A stretch of 64,000 bases of DNA from Sphingomonas oligoaromativorans (GCF_011762195.1 NZ_JAASQK010000007.1:124001-188000); one strand, 5' to 3'. Shown: positions 19,214 to 27,278, counted from the stretch's first letter. The notes: a model not told the origin generated them from the letters alone. Made by a program: numbers and translations.

Positions 19214-21757
19214 ATGGGCAGTCTTAAAACCGATCGGCTCGTCGCCGTGCTCGGCCCGACCAACACGGGCAAGACCCACTATGCGATCGAGCGCATGTGC
19301 GGCCATTCCTCCGGCCTCATGGGATTCCCGCTGCGCCTGCTGGCCCGCGAGGTCTATGACCGGGTCGTCGCGATCAAGGGCAAGGATCAGGTCGCGCTCT
19401 TGACCGGCGAGGAGAAGATCCTGCCGCCCAAGGCCCGCTATTTCCTCTGCACCGCGGAATCGATGCCGACCGACCGCGACTTCGCCTTCGTCGCATTGGA
19501 CGAGGCGCAGCTCGGCGCGGATACCGAGCGGGGGCATGTCTTCACGGATCGCCTCCTGCGCGCGAGGGGGCGCGAGGAGACGCTGATCCTCGGCTCCGAG
19601 ATGCTGCGCCCGATGCTGCGCGCCCTGGTGCCGGGGATCGAGATCATCGGCCGGCCGCGTTTCTCGACGCTCACCTATGCCGGGCCGAAGAAGCTGTCGC
19701 GCCTGCCCAAGCGCTCGGTGGTCGTCGCCTTCTCGGCCGAGGAGGTCTATGCGGTGGCCGAGATGCTGCGCCGGCTGCGCGGCGGCGCGGCGGTGGTGAT
19801 GGGCGCGCTCAGCCCCCGCACCCGCAACGCGCAGGTCGCCATGTATCAGGCGGGCGAGGTGGATTATCTGGTCGCCACCGACGCGATCGGCATGGGCCTC
19901 AACATGGACGTGGCGCATGTCGCCTTCGCCTCGCTCAGGAAGTTCGACGGGCGCCGCTCGCGCCGGCTGACCATCCCCGAAATGGCGCAGATCGCCGGCC
20001 GCGCCGGGCGCCACCAGCGCGACGGCACCTTCGGCACATTGGGCTCCGAACATTCGGGCGCGACGTTCGAGCCCGAGGAGGTGATGGCGATCGAGGGCCA
20101 TCATTTCACCCCGCTCGATCATCTCTACTGGCGCTGCGGCACCCCCGATTTCGCCACCGTGGACCGGCTGATCGCCAGCCTCGAGGCCAAGCCCGACAAG
20201 CCCGGCCTGCGCGCCGCGCCGGAAGCGGTGGACATGAAGGTGCTGAAACGCCTCGCCGCCGAGCCCGACGTCGCCCACCGCGCCCGCGGACAGGCGATGA
20301 CGCAGCGGCTGTGGGCGGCCTGCGGCCTCCCCGATTTCCGCAAGACCGGGCCGGAGCATCATGCCCGCCTCGTCGGCCGCATCTTCCAGCATCTGAGCGA
20401 GGGCGATCATCGCCTGCCCGCGCAATGGTTCGCCGACGAGATCCAGCGGCTCGACACGGTGCAGGGCGATGTCGAGACGATCGCCGACCGCATCGCCGCC
20501 GCGCGCACCTGGGCCTATATCGCCCACCGCGCCGACTGGCTGGCCGAGCCCGCCCATTGGGCCGAGCGCACCCGCGTGCTGGAGGAGAAGCTCTCCGACG
20601 CGCTGCACGAGCGGCTGACCCAGCGCTTCGTCGACCGCCGCACCTCGGTGCTGCTGCGCGACCTGTCGGCGCGGGGCAGCGACATGCTCCCCGTCACCAT
20701 CGCCGAGGACGGACAGGTGAGCGTGGCGGACGAGCCGATCGGCCATCTCACCGGTTTCCGCTTCGTCGCCGACGCCAATGCCCGCCATGCCGACATGAAG
20801 CGGCTGATGGCGGCCGCCGAACGCCGCCTGGGCGTCGAGATGGCGCGCCGGGCCGGGGCGCTCGCCGGCGACAATGACCAGGCTTTCACCCTCGCGACTG
20901 ACCCCGGCCGCCCGGTCGCGATCTTCTGGCGCGGCGATGTCGTCGCCCGCCTCGGCCGGGGACGTTCGCTGACCGCCCCGCGCATGACGCTCCACCGCAC
21001 GCTCGATCCGCTCTCGCCGGATGACCGGGCGCGCGTGTCGGCGCGGCTGGAGGCTTGGCTCCAGAGCCAGATCGGGAAGCAGCTCGCCCCGCTCGCCGCC
21101 ATCGCCGCCGCCGGGCGCGACCGGGCGGCCGCGCCGGCGCTGCGCGGCATCCTCGCCCCCGTCGCCGAGGCCGGCGGCATGGTCGCGCGCGAGGCGGTGG
21201 AGGCGGCACTCCCGGCGCTCAGCCGTGACCAGCGCCGCGCCGCCGCCCATCTCGGCCTCAAGATCGGCACGCTCGACCTGTTCGTGAGCGGCCTGCTCAA
21301 GCCCGAGGCGATCCGCTGGCGGCTGGCGCTGCTCGCCGCCCGCGCCGACGACGTGATGCCACCGCTGCCGACGCCGGGCGCCGCGATGATCGACCGGCCG
21401 GACCCGGTGCTGCGCGCCGCCGCGCTCCATGCCGGTTTCCGCGATCTCGGCGACCAGATGCTGCGCGTCGATCTCGTCGAGCGGCTCGCGCGGCAGGCCC
21501 ATGACGCGCGCGAGGGGCGGCGCCCGTTCGTGCCCGATCCTTCGCTTTCCACATCCCTTGGGCTGAAGCCGCCATCGGTCGCGCGCCTGATGCGCACGCT
21601 CGGCTTCGCCCGCCGCGAGGGCGAGGGTGGCCATGTCGCCTGGCTCTGGCGTGGCCGCCGTCCCGATCGGGTCGACGCGCCGAGGCTGCGCCCCGGCAAT
21701 GCGTTCGGCGCGCTCGCCCGACTTCTTCCCGCCCAGGCCGAAGGTGCGCATGGCTGA
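19214..21757 (+). CDS. SUV3-like DExH RNA helicase
   Basis: The 847-residue protein has Walker A GPTNTGKT at about 14-21, the DEAQ motif in FVALDEAQLG and the conserved SPRTRNAQV and IGMGLNMDV segments. Motif VI is AQIAGRAGRHQRDGTFG. A long C-terminal region follows, with the SUV3-type helical domain and basic tail. Its closest well-known relative is the mitochondrial RNA helicase SUV3 of the degradosome, which unwinds RNA for 3'-5' decay; the bacterial role is inferred. Although the frame is open from 19067, MGSLKTDRLVAVLGPTNTGK at 19214 with AGCAGG upstream is the natural start. It overlaps the S4 gene by eight bases. Confidence 0.9.
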   Translation: MGSLKTDRLVAVLGPTNTGKTHYAIERMCGHSSGLMGFPLRLLAREVYDRVVAIKGKDQVALLTGEEKILPPKARYFLCTAESMPTDRDFAFVALDEAQLGADTERGHVFTDRLLRARGREETLILGSEMLRPMLRALVPGIEIIGRPRFSTLTYAGPKKLSRLPKRSVVVAFSAEEVYAVAEMLRRLRGGAAVVMGALSPRTRNAQVAMYQAGEVDYLVATDAIGMGLNMDVAHVAFASLRKFDGRRSRRLTIPEMAQIAGRAGRHQRDGTFGTLGSEHSGATFEPEEVMAIEGHHFTPLDHLYWRCGTPDFATVDRLIASLEAKPDKPGLRAAPEAVDMKVLKRLAAEPDVAHRARGQAMTQRLWAACGLPDFRKTGPEHHARLVGRIFQHLSEGDHRLPAQWFADEIQRLDTVQGDVETIADRIAAARTWAYIAHRADWLAEPAHWAERTRVLEEKLSDALHERLTQRFVDRRTSVLLRDLSARGSDMLPVTIAEDGQVSVADEPIGHLTGFRFVADANARHADMKRLMAAAERRLGVEMARRAGALAGDNDQAFTLATDPGRPVAIFWRGDVVARLGRGRSLTAPRMTLHRTLDPLSPDDRARVSARLEAWLQSQIGKQLAPLAAIAAAGRDRAAAPALRGILAPVAEAGGMVAREAVEAALPALSRDQRRAAAHLGLKIGTLDLFVSGLLKPEAIRWRLALLAARADDVMPPLPTPGAAMIDRPDPVLRAAALHAGFRDLGDQMLRVDLVERLARQAHDAREGRRPFVPDPSLSTSLGLKPPSVARLMRTLGFARREGEGGHVAWLWRGRRPDRVDAPRLRPGNAFGALARLLPAQAEGAHG

Positions 21758-22013
21758 CACGACGATCCGGCTCGACCAGTTCCTCTGTTTCGCCCGCTTC
21801 GCCAAGACGCGGAGCATCGCCCAGGCCCTCGTCGGCCAGGGGCATATTCGGATCGACGGCAGGCCCGTCTGCAAATCTTCCGCGCAGGTGCGCGTCGGCT
21901 CGGTGCTCGGCGTGCCGGTCGGGGGCCATGTCCGCGTGGTCCGCGTCGAGGCGCTGCCGATGCGGCGCGGCCCGGCGCCCGAGGCACGGACCTGCTACAC
22001 CGATCTGGTCTGA
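21750..22013 (+). CDS. S4-domain RNA-binding protein (Hsp15-like)
   Basis: The 87-residue protein is essentially one S4 fold: IRLDQFLCFARFAKTRSIAQ followed by GHIRIDGRPVCKSSAQVRVGSVL. This is the Hsp15-like arrangement. E. coli Hsp15 recycles 50S subunits that carry nascent chains; whether this shorter protein does so is unknown. Its start lies inside the last codons of the SUV3-like helicase (eight-base overlap), suggesting translational coupling and a shared role in RNA handling. The pair helicase-S4 followed by fdxA is a recurrent alphaproteobacterial order. Confidence 0.88.
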   Translation: MADTTIRLDQFLCFARFAKTRSIAQALVGQGHIRIDGRPVCKSSAQVRVGSVLGVPVGGHVRVVRVEALPMRRGPAPEARTCYTDLV

Positions 22014-22027
22014 TCGCACGGGCGCCA

Positions 22028-22056
22028 TTGACGCCCCTTATGGCCGCGACTAGCAG
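22028..22056 (+). promoter_or_regulatory. Candidate fdxA promoter
   Basis: TTGACG (22028-22033), a 17-base spacer and TAGCAG (22051-22056) lie 35 bases before the fdxA start. The same TTGnnn-N17-TAGnnn layout precedes rpoZ and the tRNA-Gly gene in this window, which raises confidence. Confidence 0.5.
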
Positions 22057-22091
22057 GGACGCCGTTTCACACACTCAAGAGATCCGATCCC

Positions 22092-22430
22092 ATGACCTAC
22101 GTCGTCACTGATGCCTGCATCCGCTGCAAGTATATGGACTGCGTGGAGGTTTGCCCCGTCGATTGCTTCTACGAGGGCGACAACATGCTCGTTATCAATC
22201 CGAACGAGTGCATCGATTGCGGCGTGTGCGAGCCGGAATGCCCGGCCGAGGCGATCCTGCCCGACACCGAGGGCGGGCTGGAGAAGTGGCAGGAACTGAA
22301 CGCCACCTTCTCCGCCCAGTGGCCCAACATCACCCGCAAGCGCGAGGCGCCGGCCGACGCCGATCAGTGGAAGGGTGTCGAGGGCAAGTACGAGAACCAT
22401 TTCTCGCCGGAGCCCGGCCAGGGCGACTGA
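22092..22430 (+). CDS. fdxA: 7Fe-type ferredoxin FdxA
   Basis: The 112-residue ferredoxin starts [20 protein letters not shown]. The cysteine pattern C-x2-C-x4-C-x3-C in [17 protein letters not shown] and [16 protein letters not shown] binds a [3Fe-4S] and a [4Fe-4S] cluster, as in the FdxA family. The acidic-rich tail (from about residue 60) is typical. It is a soluble cytoplasmic electron carrier; its partner is not known. A likely promoter lies at 22028-22056, separate from the helicase-S4 unit. carD follows after 226 bases. Confidence 0.95.
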   Translation: MTYVVTDACIRCKYMDCVEVCPVDCFYEGDNMLVINPNECIDCGVCEPECPAEAILPDTEGGLEKWQELNATFSAQWPNITRKREAPADADQWKGVEGKYENHFSPEPGQGD

Positions 22431-22505
22431 TCCGGGGCGGTTCGCCGCATCCCGTCCCAAGACGCTACCCTTTCCGTGGAAACTGTGTTACAAGTCGACC
22501 CTGTC

Positions 22506-22549
22506 GGGGGACGGCTTGCGATTTCGCGTGATCGCATGGAGCGTCCCCC
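22506..22549 (+). promoter_or_regulatory. Two-tier hairpin in the carD upstream region
   Basis: A perfect 8-bp outer stem (22506-22513 with 22542-22549, GGGGGACG/CGTCCCCC) encloses a perfect 6-bp inner stem (22517-22522 with 22531-22536, TGCGAT/ATCGCA). The internal loop is 3/5 and the terminal loop 8 bases. No T-run follows, so it is not an ordinary terminator. It lies 107 bases before carD, in a 226-base stretch with no gene. Confidence 0.4.
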
Positions 22550-22656
22550 TATCTTCTTGTGGGTGGTCGATCGGATTGCCTGCGGCCGCGCGGCTAGGGG
22601 AGTGGAGTGCGGACCGTAAGGGATTCTTTCGGCCAGACAGTCCGGAAAGGTGTAAA

Positions 22657-23175
22657 ATGGCTGCAAAGGCGCTGAGCTTCGACGTCGGCGACTATGTCGT
22701 CTATCCCAAGCATGGCGTGGGGCGGGTGATCGAGCTGCAAAGCCAGGAAATCGCCGGCGCGAAGCTCGAACTCTATGTTCTGCGCTTCGAGAAGGAGCGC
22801 ATGACGCTGCGCGTTCCGACCAACAAGGCCGAATCCGTGGGTATGCGCAAGCTCTCCTCCTCGGTGACGCTGCGCGAAGCGCTCGACACGCTCAAGGGCA
22901 AGCCCAAGGTGAAGCGCACCATGTGGTCGCGCCGCGCCCAGGAATATGAAGCGAAGATCAACTCGGGCGACCTCGTGTCGATCGCCGAGGTGGTGCGCGA
23001 TCTGTTCCGCGCGGACGACCAGCCCGAGCAGAGCTATTCCGAGCGCCAGATCTTCGAAGCGGCCACCAGCCGCCTCGCCCGCGAGCTGGCCGCGATGGAA
23101 GAGACCGACGAGCCCCGCGCGCAGGAGAAGATTCTCGACATCCTCCGCGAGGCCGCGGCGGTTCACGCCAAGTAA
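22657..23175 (+). CDS. carD: CarD family RNA polymerase-binding regulator
   Basis: The 172-residue protein has an N-terminal CarD/TRCF-type RNAP-interaction domain: FDVGDYVVYPKHGVGRVIEL at about 8-27, then YVLRFEKERMTLRVPTNKAE. A helical C-terminal DNA-contacting domain follows (KPKVKRTMWSRRAQEYEAKI onward). CarD proteins bind the RNA polymerase beta subunit and stabilise open promoter complexes. In alphaproteobacteria CdnL-type homologues affect rRNA and growth genes; that role is inferred here. The gene is monocistronic, bounded by its own leader and the terminator at 23200. Confidence 0.95.
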   Translation: MAAKALSFDVGDYVVYPKHGVGRVIELQSQEIAGAKLELYVLRFEKERMTLRVPTNKAESVGMRKLSSSVTLREALDTLKGKPKVKRTMWSRRAQEYEAKINSGDLVSIAEVVRDLFRADDQPEQSYSERQIFEAATSRLARELAAMEETDEPRAQEKILDILREAAAVHAK

Positions 23176-23199
23176 GCGCAACCCGCATCACGCGGACGG

Positions 23200-23225
23200 A
23201 AAGGGCGGCTTCGGCCGCCCTTTTT
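23200..23225 (+). terminator. Intrinsic terminator after carD
   Basis: A 10-bp stem (23200-23209 with 23214-23223) closes a TTCG tetraloop and runs into T23221-23225. It lies 24 bases after the carD stop. Confidence 0.9.
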
Positions 23226-23264
23226 GTTGGAGGAGGACGGCCCCTTGCGCCTATCCCTTCCAGG

Positions 23265-23284
23265 TGTATTGTAATGGCAATACA
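23265..23284 (+). promoter_or_regulatory. Inverted repeat overlapping the promoter of the DUF2807 pair
   Basis: TGTATTG (23265-23271) and CAATACA (23278-23284) form a perfect 7-bp inverted repeat with a 6-base spacer. A possible -35 (TTGCGC, 23245-23250) and -10 (TATTGT, 23267-23272) place the repeat on the -10 element, 15 bases before the first DUF2807 start codon. This geometry suits a repressor operator. No obvious cognate regulator gene is adjacent. Confidence 0.5.
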
Positions 23285-23299
23285 GTTGGAGACCGATCG

Positions 23300-23986
23300 A
23301 TGCGCCTGCTGCTCTGTTCCCTCGCCGCCGCCGCGCTGCTTCCCTCTGCCGCGGGTGCCGCCACGCGCGACTATCCGGCGCGCGACTTCGATCATGTCGA
23401 TCTGCGCGCCGCCGCCGAGGTGACGATCACCGCCGGGCCGCGCTTCGCCGTCCATGCCGATGGCGATCCGCGGCTCGTCCAGCGCCTCACCGCCGATGTG
23501 CGAAACGGCACGCTGGTGCTCGGCTGGCAGCCGAACAGCGGATCGGTCGAGACGCACAACAATCCGCTCCGCATCGCCGTCACCATGCCGCGCGTCGCGG
23601 GCGCGGGCGTGTCGGGCGCCGGCACCATCGCCATCGACCGCGCCGAGGCCCCGGCCTTCACCGCCGATGTCGGCGGCGCCGGCTCGATCCGCGTCGGCCA
23701 GCTCCGCAGCAACCGGGCGGACCTCACCATGGGCGGCACCGGCACGATCACGGTCGCCGGCACGACCGGCCGGGTCGACGCGCGCGTTTCGGGCGTGGGT
23801 TCGATCGACGCGGCGCGTCTGGCGGCACGCGAAGGCCGCGCCACCATGTCGGGCACCGGCTCGATCCGCGCGCAGGTCAACGGCCCGGTCGACGTCACCA
23901 TGTCCGGCATGGGCCATGTCGAGATCGGCGGAAGTCCGCGCTGCACCGTCCACAAGAGCGGCCTCGGCAACGTCCGCTGCGGCTGA
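23300..23986 (+). CDS. Secreted DUF2807 (GIN domain) protein 1
   Basis: The 228-residue protein has a clear signal peptide (MRLLLCSLAAAALLPSAAGA) and a DUF2807 head starting ATRDYPARDFDHVDLRAA. Seven G-x-G turns follow at roughly even spacing (for example GVSGAGTIAI, VGGAGSIRV, MGGTGTITV, MSGTGSIRA, KSGLGNVRC), as expected for a right-handed beta-helix in the periplasm. It ends with a C-x11-C pair in the last turn, a likely disulfide. The function of the family is unknown. It is followed after 31 bases by a second member with the same layout, and a candidate operator precedes it. Confidence 0.85.
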   Translation: MRLLLCSLAAAALLPSAAGAATRDYPARDFDHVDLRAAAEVTITAGPRFAVHADGDPRLVQRLTADVRNGTLVLGWQPNSGSVETHNNPLRIAVTMPRVAGAGVSGAGTIAIDRAEAPAFTADVGGAGSIRVGQLRSNRADLTMGGTGTITVAGTTGRVDARVSGVGSIDAARLAAREGRATMSGTGSIRAQVNGPVDVTMSGMGHVEIGGSPRCTVHKSGLGNVRCG

Positions 23987-24017
23987 TATCCCACCCGTAT
24001 CGAGGGGAGCTTCCATC

Positions 24018-24740
24018 ATGCGTGCCAAGAGTCTCGGGCTTGCCGTCCTGTTGCCCGTCGTCGCCGCCTGCTCGACCGGATCGGCCGTGGCCGCGACGCA
24101 CAGCTATGGCCTCACCAGCTTCGACCGGATTCGGGTCAGCGGGCCGTTCGACGTGCATGTCCATGTCGGCGGATCACCGTCGGCGCGCGCCACCGGCCCG
24201 CAGGAGGCGATCGACCGCCTCTCGGTGGAGCAGCAGGGCAACCAGCTCGTCATCAAGCCGCTGCCGGGCGGCTGGGGTGGCTGGCCGACGGGCTTCCACG
24301 GCAAGCTCGTGATCGATGTCGTGGCGCCGGCGGTGTCGAACCTGGTCGTCTCGGGATCGGGCAACGTCTCGGTCGATCGGGCGAAGGGCGACCAGCTCGA
24401 CCTCGTGCTCTCCGGCTCGGGCACGCTCGACGTCGCCGCGATCGACGTCACCAGCCTCACCGCGACGCTCACCGGATCGGGCGACGTGACGCTCGCCGGC
24501 CGCAGCCGACAGGCCCGCACGACGCTCACCGGATCGGGCGATCTCAAGGCGGCGGGCCTCGCGGTGGACGACGCGACCGTCGGCCTCGTCGGCTCCGGCG
24601 ATCTGACGATCGGCGCCCGCCATACCGCGAAGGGCAGTCTCGCCGGATCGGGCGACATCACCATCGCCGGCCCGGCCGCCTGCGCGATCTCGCGCAGCGG
24701 CTCGGGCGACGTCCACTGCGCGCACGAGGCGCAGAACTAG
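24018..24740 (+). CDS. Secreted DUF2807 (GIN domain) protein 2
   Basis: The 240-residue paralogue begins with an export signal (MRAKSLGLAVLLPVVAAC). The VAAC could be a lipobox, but a signal peptidase I site (AVAA) eight residues later is equally possible. Residues 26-75 form the DUF2807 head (HSYGLTSFDRIRVSGPFDV). Seven S/T-G-S-G turns follow, such as VSGSGNVSV, LTGSGDVTL, LVGSGDLTI and RSGSGDVHC. The last repeat holds the same C-x11-C pair as its neighbour. The DNA shows near-repeats of the turn codons. The stop shares CTAG at 24737-24740 with the convergent DUF1489 gene. Function unknown; an envelope role is inferred from export. Confidence 0.85.
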   Translation: MRAKSLGLAVLLPVVAACSTGSAVAATHSYGLTSFDRIRVSGPFDVHVHVGGSPSARATGPQEAIDRLSVEQQGNQLVIKPLPGGWGGWPTGFHGKLVIDVVAPAVSNLVVSGSGNVSVDRAKGDQLDLVLSGSGTLDVAAIDVTSLTATLTGSGDVTLAGRSRQARTTLTGSGDLKAAGLAVDDATVGLVGSGDLTIGARHTAKGSLAGSGDITIAGPAACAISRSGSGDVHCAHEAQN

Positions 24741-25150
24741 ATCAGCGCGAGCGCGCTCAGCTCGGCGGCCATGGCGGAGGGGAGGGCGGCCATGCCCTCC
24801 GCCTCGTCGCCGCCGAGATCGGCCGGCGCATCGGCGCCTGCTAGGTAGCGCCAGCCCTGATGCGCCCGCTTGGGATGCGCGCGGACCGGCCGCAGATCGG
24901 CCGAGAGCAGGATGCGGCAACGCTTGCCGTCGGGATCGTCCTCGAAGCCGAGAATCTCCTGCCGCGCCACCAGCCGATGCTTGATGATCCAGAACAGCGA
25001 GCCGCCGACCAGCTCGCCCTCGCGCTTCGGCCGGAAGCGCGTGGTGATGAAGGTCTCGCCCGCCTGCGCCCTCGACATGAGACGTTCGCGAAGCGTCTCG
25101 ATCTCCGCGCAGCCGACCGCGACCTTGGTGATGTGCAACTCTGCCGCCAT
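24737..25150 (-). CDS. DUF1489 family protein
   Basis: The 137-residue cytoplasmic protein matches the DUF1489 pattern: HITKVAVGCAEIETL, FITTRFRPKREGELVGGSLF, WIIKHRLVARQEILGFEDD, the nearly invariant KRCRILLSADLRPVRAHPK and HQGWRYL. Nothing is known of its activity; the conserved Arg/Lys-rich segments suggest nucleic acid or phosphate binding, which is only an inference. It lies 37 bases downstream of mgtE on the same strand and may be transcribed with it. Confidence 0.85.
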   Translation of the reverse strand: MAAELHITKVAVGCAEIETLRERLMSRAQAGETFITTRFRPKREGELVGGSLFWIIKHRLVARQEILGFEDDPDGKRCRILLSADLRPVRAHPKRAHQGWRYLAGADAPADLGGDEAEGMAALPSAMAAELSALALI

Positions 25151-25187
25151 GCCGGCCAGATGGGCGCTCCGGCCCCGGCCGACAAGC

Positions 25188-26618
25188 TCAATGCAGGTTG
25201 AACAGCGCGGCCAGCCCCAGGAAACTGAAGAAACCCATGCAGTCGGTCATCGTCGTCACGAAGACGGTGGAGGTGACGGCCGGGTCGATCCGCACCTTCT
25301 CCAGCCCGATCGGGATCAGCACGCCCGACAGGCCGGCGTTGAGGCTGTTGATGAGCATGGCGAGGAACAGCACGAGGGTCAGCCCCCAGTCGTGATAGAC
25401 GAGCTGGCACCCCACCGCCATCAGTGCGCCGAGGCCGAGGCCGTTGGCGCTGGCGATCCACCATTCGCGCACGATCATGCGCAGCGTGTTGGACGAGGTG
25501 AGCTGGTTGGTGGCGAGCGCGCGGACCGTCACCGCCATCGTCTGCGTCGCCGCATTGCCGCCCATGCCCGCCACGATCGGCATCAGCACCGCCAGCGTGA
25601 CGAGCCGCGAGATGGTGTCCTGGAAGATCGCCACCACCGCCGAGGCGAGCATCGCCGTGCCGAGATTGACGAACAGCCACCACATGCGCGTCTTGATGGT
25701 GGAGGGCAGCGGCTCGTTGATGTCGCCGTCGCCCGCGCCGGACATGGCGAGGATGTCCTCGCTCGCTTCCTGCTGGATGATGTGGACGACGTCGTCGACC
25801 GTTATCATGCCGACGAGGCGGCCCGACGCATCGATCACGGCGGCCGAGATCAGCGCATATTTCTGGAAGCGGAGCGCCACCTCCTCCTGATCCATGTCGA
25901 CGGGCACGAGCGTCTGCTCGCGCTGCATGATGTCGGCGATGGCGATGTCGCGGGGCGTGCGCAGCACCCAGCTCAGCTTGCAGGTGCCGACCGGGTGGTG
26001 CGACGCATCGACGACGTAGATCTCCCAGAAATCGGTCGTCAGATCCTCGTTGCGGCGCAGATAGTCGAGCACGTCGCCGACATGCCAATGCTCGGGCACC
26101 GCGATCAGGTCGCGCTGCATCAGGCGACCGGCGGATTCCTCGGGGTAGCTCAGCGCCTCCTCGATCGCGGCGCGATCGTCGGGGTCCAGCGCGCGCAGAA
26201 CCTCGCGCTGGTCCTCGATGTCCATGTCCTCGATGATCGCGACGGCGTCGTCGGTATCGAGTTCGGTGGCGAGCGCCGCGACCTGCTGCGGTTCGAGCGC
26301 CTGGAGCACGACATCGCGCACCCAGTCGTTCATCTCGGCCAGCACGTCGCCGTCGAGCAGCTCGGCGAGCGCGGCGGCGAGCGGCGCGCGCCACTCGTTG
26401 GGCGCCAGCTCGAACAGGTCGGCGATGTCGGCCGGGTGGAGCGGGCGGACCAGCGCGCGCGCGCCCTCGTCGTCGCCTTCCTCCAGCCGCTCGACGACGG
26501 TGTCGACGAAATCGCGGGTCAGGCGGTTGTCTTCGTCATGGCTGGGCTCGGCGGGCGGCGGCGGCGTCTCGTCGTCGATCGCGGGAGGAACAGGCGCCTC
26601 GAGGTCGGTGTCGCTCAT
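25188..26618 (-). CDS. mgtE: Magnesium transporter MgtE
   Basis: The 476-residue protein has the complete MgtE architecture. A Pro/Glu-rich leader is followed by the N domain of helical repeats (about 45-165, LHPADIADLFELAP) and two CBS domains (about 165-295, ending VGMITVDDVVHIIQQE). Five transmembrane helices follow, with the pore motifs PIVAGMGGNAATQT and DPAVTSTVFVTTMTDCMGFF. MgtE dimers admit Mg2+ and are gated by Mg2+ binding to the N and CBS domains. The gene is divergent from a cyclophilin gene across 152 bases. I saw no Mg2+ riboswitch. Confidence 0.96.
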   Translation of the reverse strand: MSDTDLEAPVPPAIDDETPPPPAEPSHDEDNRLTRDFVDTVVERLEEGDDEGARALVRPLHPADIADLFELAPNEWRAPLAAALAELLDGDVLAEMNDWVRDVVLQALEPQQVAALATELDTDDAVAIIEDMDIEDQREVLRALDPDDRAAIEEALSYPEESAGRLMQRDLIAVPEHWHVGDVLDYLRRNEDLTTDFWEIYVVDASHHPVGTCKLSWVLRTPRDIAIADIMQREQTLVPVDMDQEEVALRFQKYALISAAVIDASGRLVGMITVDDVVHIIQQEASEDILAMSGAGDGDINEPLPSTIKTRMWWLFVNLGTAMLASAVVAIFQDTISRLVTLAVLMPIVAGMGGNAATQTMAVTVRALATNQLTSSNTLRMIVREWWIASANGLGLGALMAVGCQLVYHDWGLTLVLFLAMLINSLNAGLSGVLIPIGLEKVRIDPAVTSTVFVTTMTDCMGFFSFLGLAALFNLH

Positions 26619-26653
26619 GGGTGCCGCCTCCCTGCTGAACTGCGCGTCGCCGC

Positions 26654-26682
26654 CTCTTAGGCGGGGAAACCAGCCCTGTCAG
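26654..26682 (-). promoter_or_regulatory. Candidate mgtE promoter
   Basis: Read on the minus strand, CTGACA (26682-26677), a 17-base spacer and TAAGAG (26659-26654) lie 35 bases before the mgtE start. Confidence 0.35.
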
Positions 26683-26770
26683 CCGCTTTTCCGCCTTCCC
26701 GTGCCATGCGCCATTTCCCCCGCCTCCAAATCGCTCTAGACCCGCCCCCAGATCCCAAAGGAGATTGACC

Positions 26771-27244
26771 ATGGCGACCATCGCCGATCCCGAGAACACC
26801 CTCATCATGACGCTCGACGGCGGCGACGTCGTGATCCAGCTTCGCCCCGATCTCGCGCCCGGCCATGTCGAGCGCATCAAGGAACTGGCGCGCGAAGGCT
26901 TTTACGACGGCATCGTGTTCCATCGCGTCATCCCCGGCTTCATGGCGCAGGGCGGCGATCCGAACGGCACCGGCATGGGCGGCTCGAAGAAGCCGAACCT
27001 CAAGGCCGAGTTCAGCGCCGAGCCGCACATCCGCGGCGTCTGCTCGATGGCGCGCACGTCGGACCCGAACTCGGCCAACAGCCAGTTCTTCATCTGCTTC
27101 GACGACGCGACCTTCCTCGATCGCCAGTACACCGTGTGGGGCGTGGTGACCGAAGGCATGGAGCATGTCGACGCGCTGCCCAAGGGCGAGCCGCCCCGCG
27201 CTCCGGGCAAGATCCATGCGATGAAGGTCGCGGCGGACGCCTGA
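26771..27244 (+). CDS. Cyclophilin-type peptidyl-prolyl cis-trans isomerase
   Basis: The 157-residue single-domain cyclophilin lacks a signal peptide and so is probably cytoplasmic. The family core is intact: FYDGIVFHRVIPGFMAQGGDP, with the catalytic Arg in FHR, then GTGMGGSKKPNLKAEF, RGVCSMARTSDPNSANSQFF and FLDRQYTVWGVVTEGM. It catalyses proline isomerisation during protein folding. ATG at 26771 follows AGGAGATTGACC, which gives a good ribosome binding site. The gene is divergent from mgtE and convergent with a LysR gene, separated from it by a hairpin. Confidence 0.95.
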   Translation: MATIADPENTLIMTLDGGDVVIQLRPDLAPGHVERIKELAREGFYDGIVFHRVIPGFMAQGGDPNGTGMGGSKKPNLKAEFSAEPHIRGVCSMARTSDPNSANSQFFICFDDATFLDRQYTVWGVVTEGMEHVDALPKGEPPRAPGKIHAMKVAADA

Positions 27245-27253
27245 CCCTTGTCC

Positions 27254-27278
27254 GGCCCCTTCCCTTCGGGGAGGGGCC
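27254..27278. terminator. Strong hairpin between cyclophilin and LysR genes
   Basis: An 11-bp stem (27254-27264 with 27268-27278, one G-T pair) closes a 3-base loop. It sits exactly between the convergent cyclophilin stop and LysR stop. There is no T-run, so termination strength is uncertain, but the position suits both genes. Confidence 0.5.

Noticed and set aside
24340-24720. Repeated CACCGGATCGGGCGA-like units suggesting a CRISPR or tandem repeat
   Set aside because: The units are in-frame codons for the S/T-G-S-G turns of a DUF2807 protein; spacing is irregular and there are no spacers of constant length.
26619-26770. Possible Mg2+-sensing riboswitch before mgtE
   Set aside because: No M-box or other recognisable leader structure is present; only a promoter-like pair was found.
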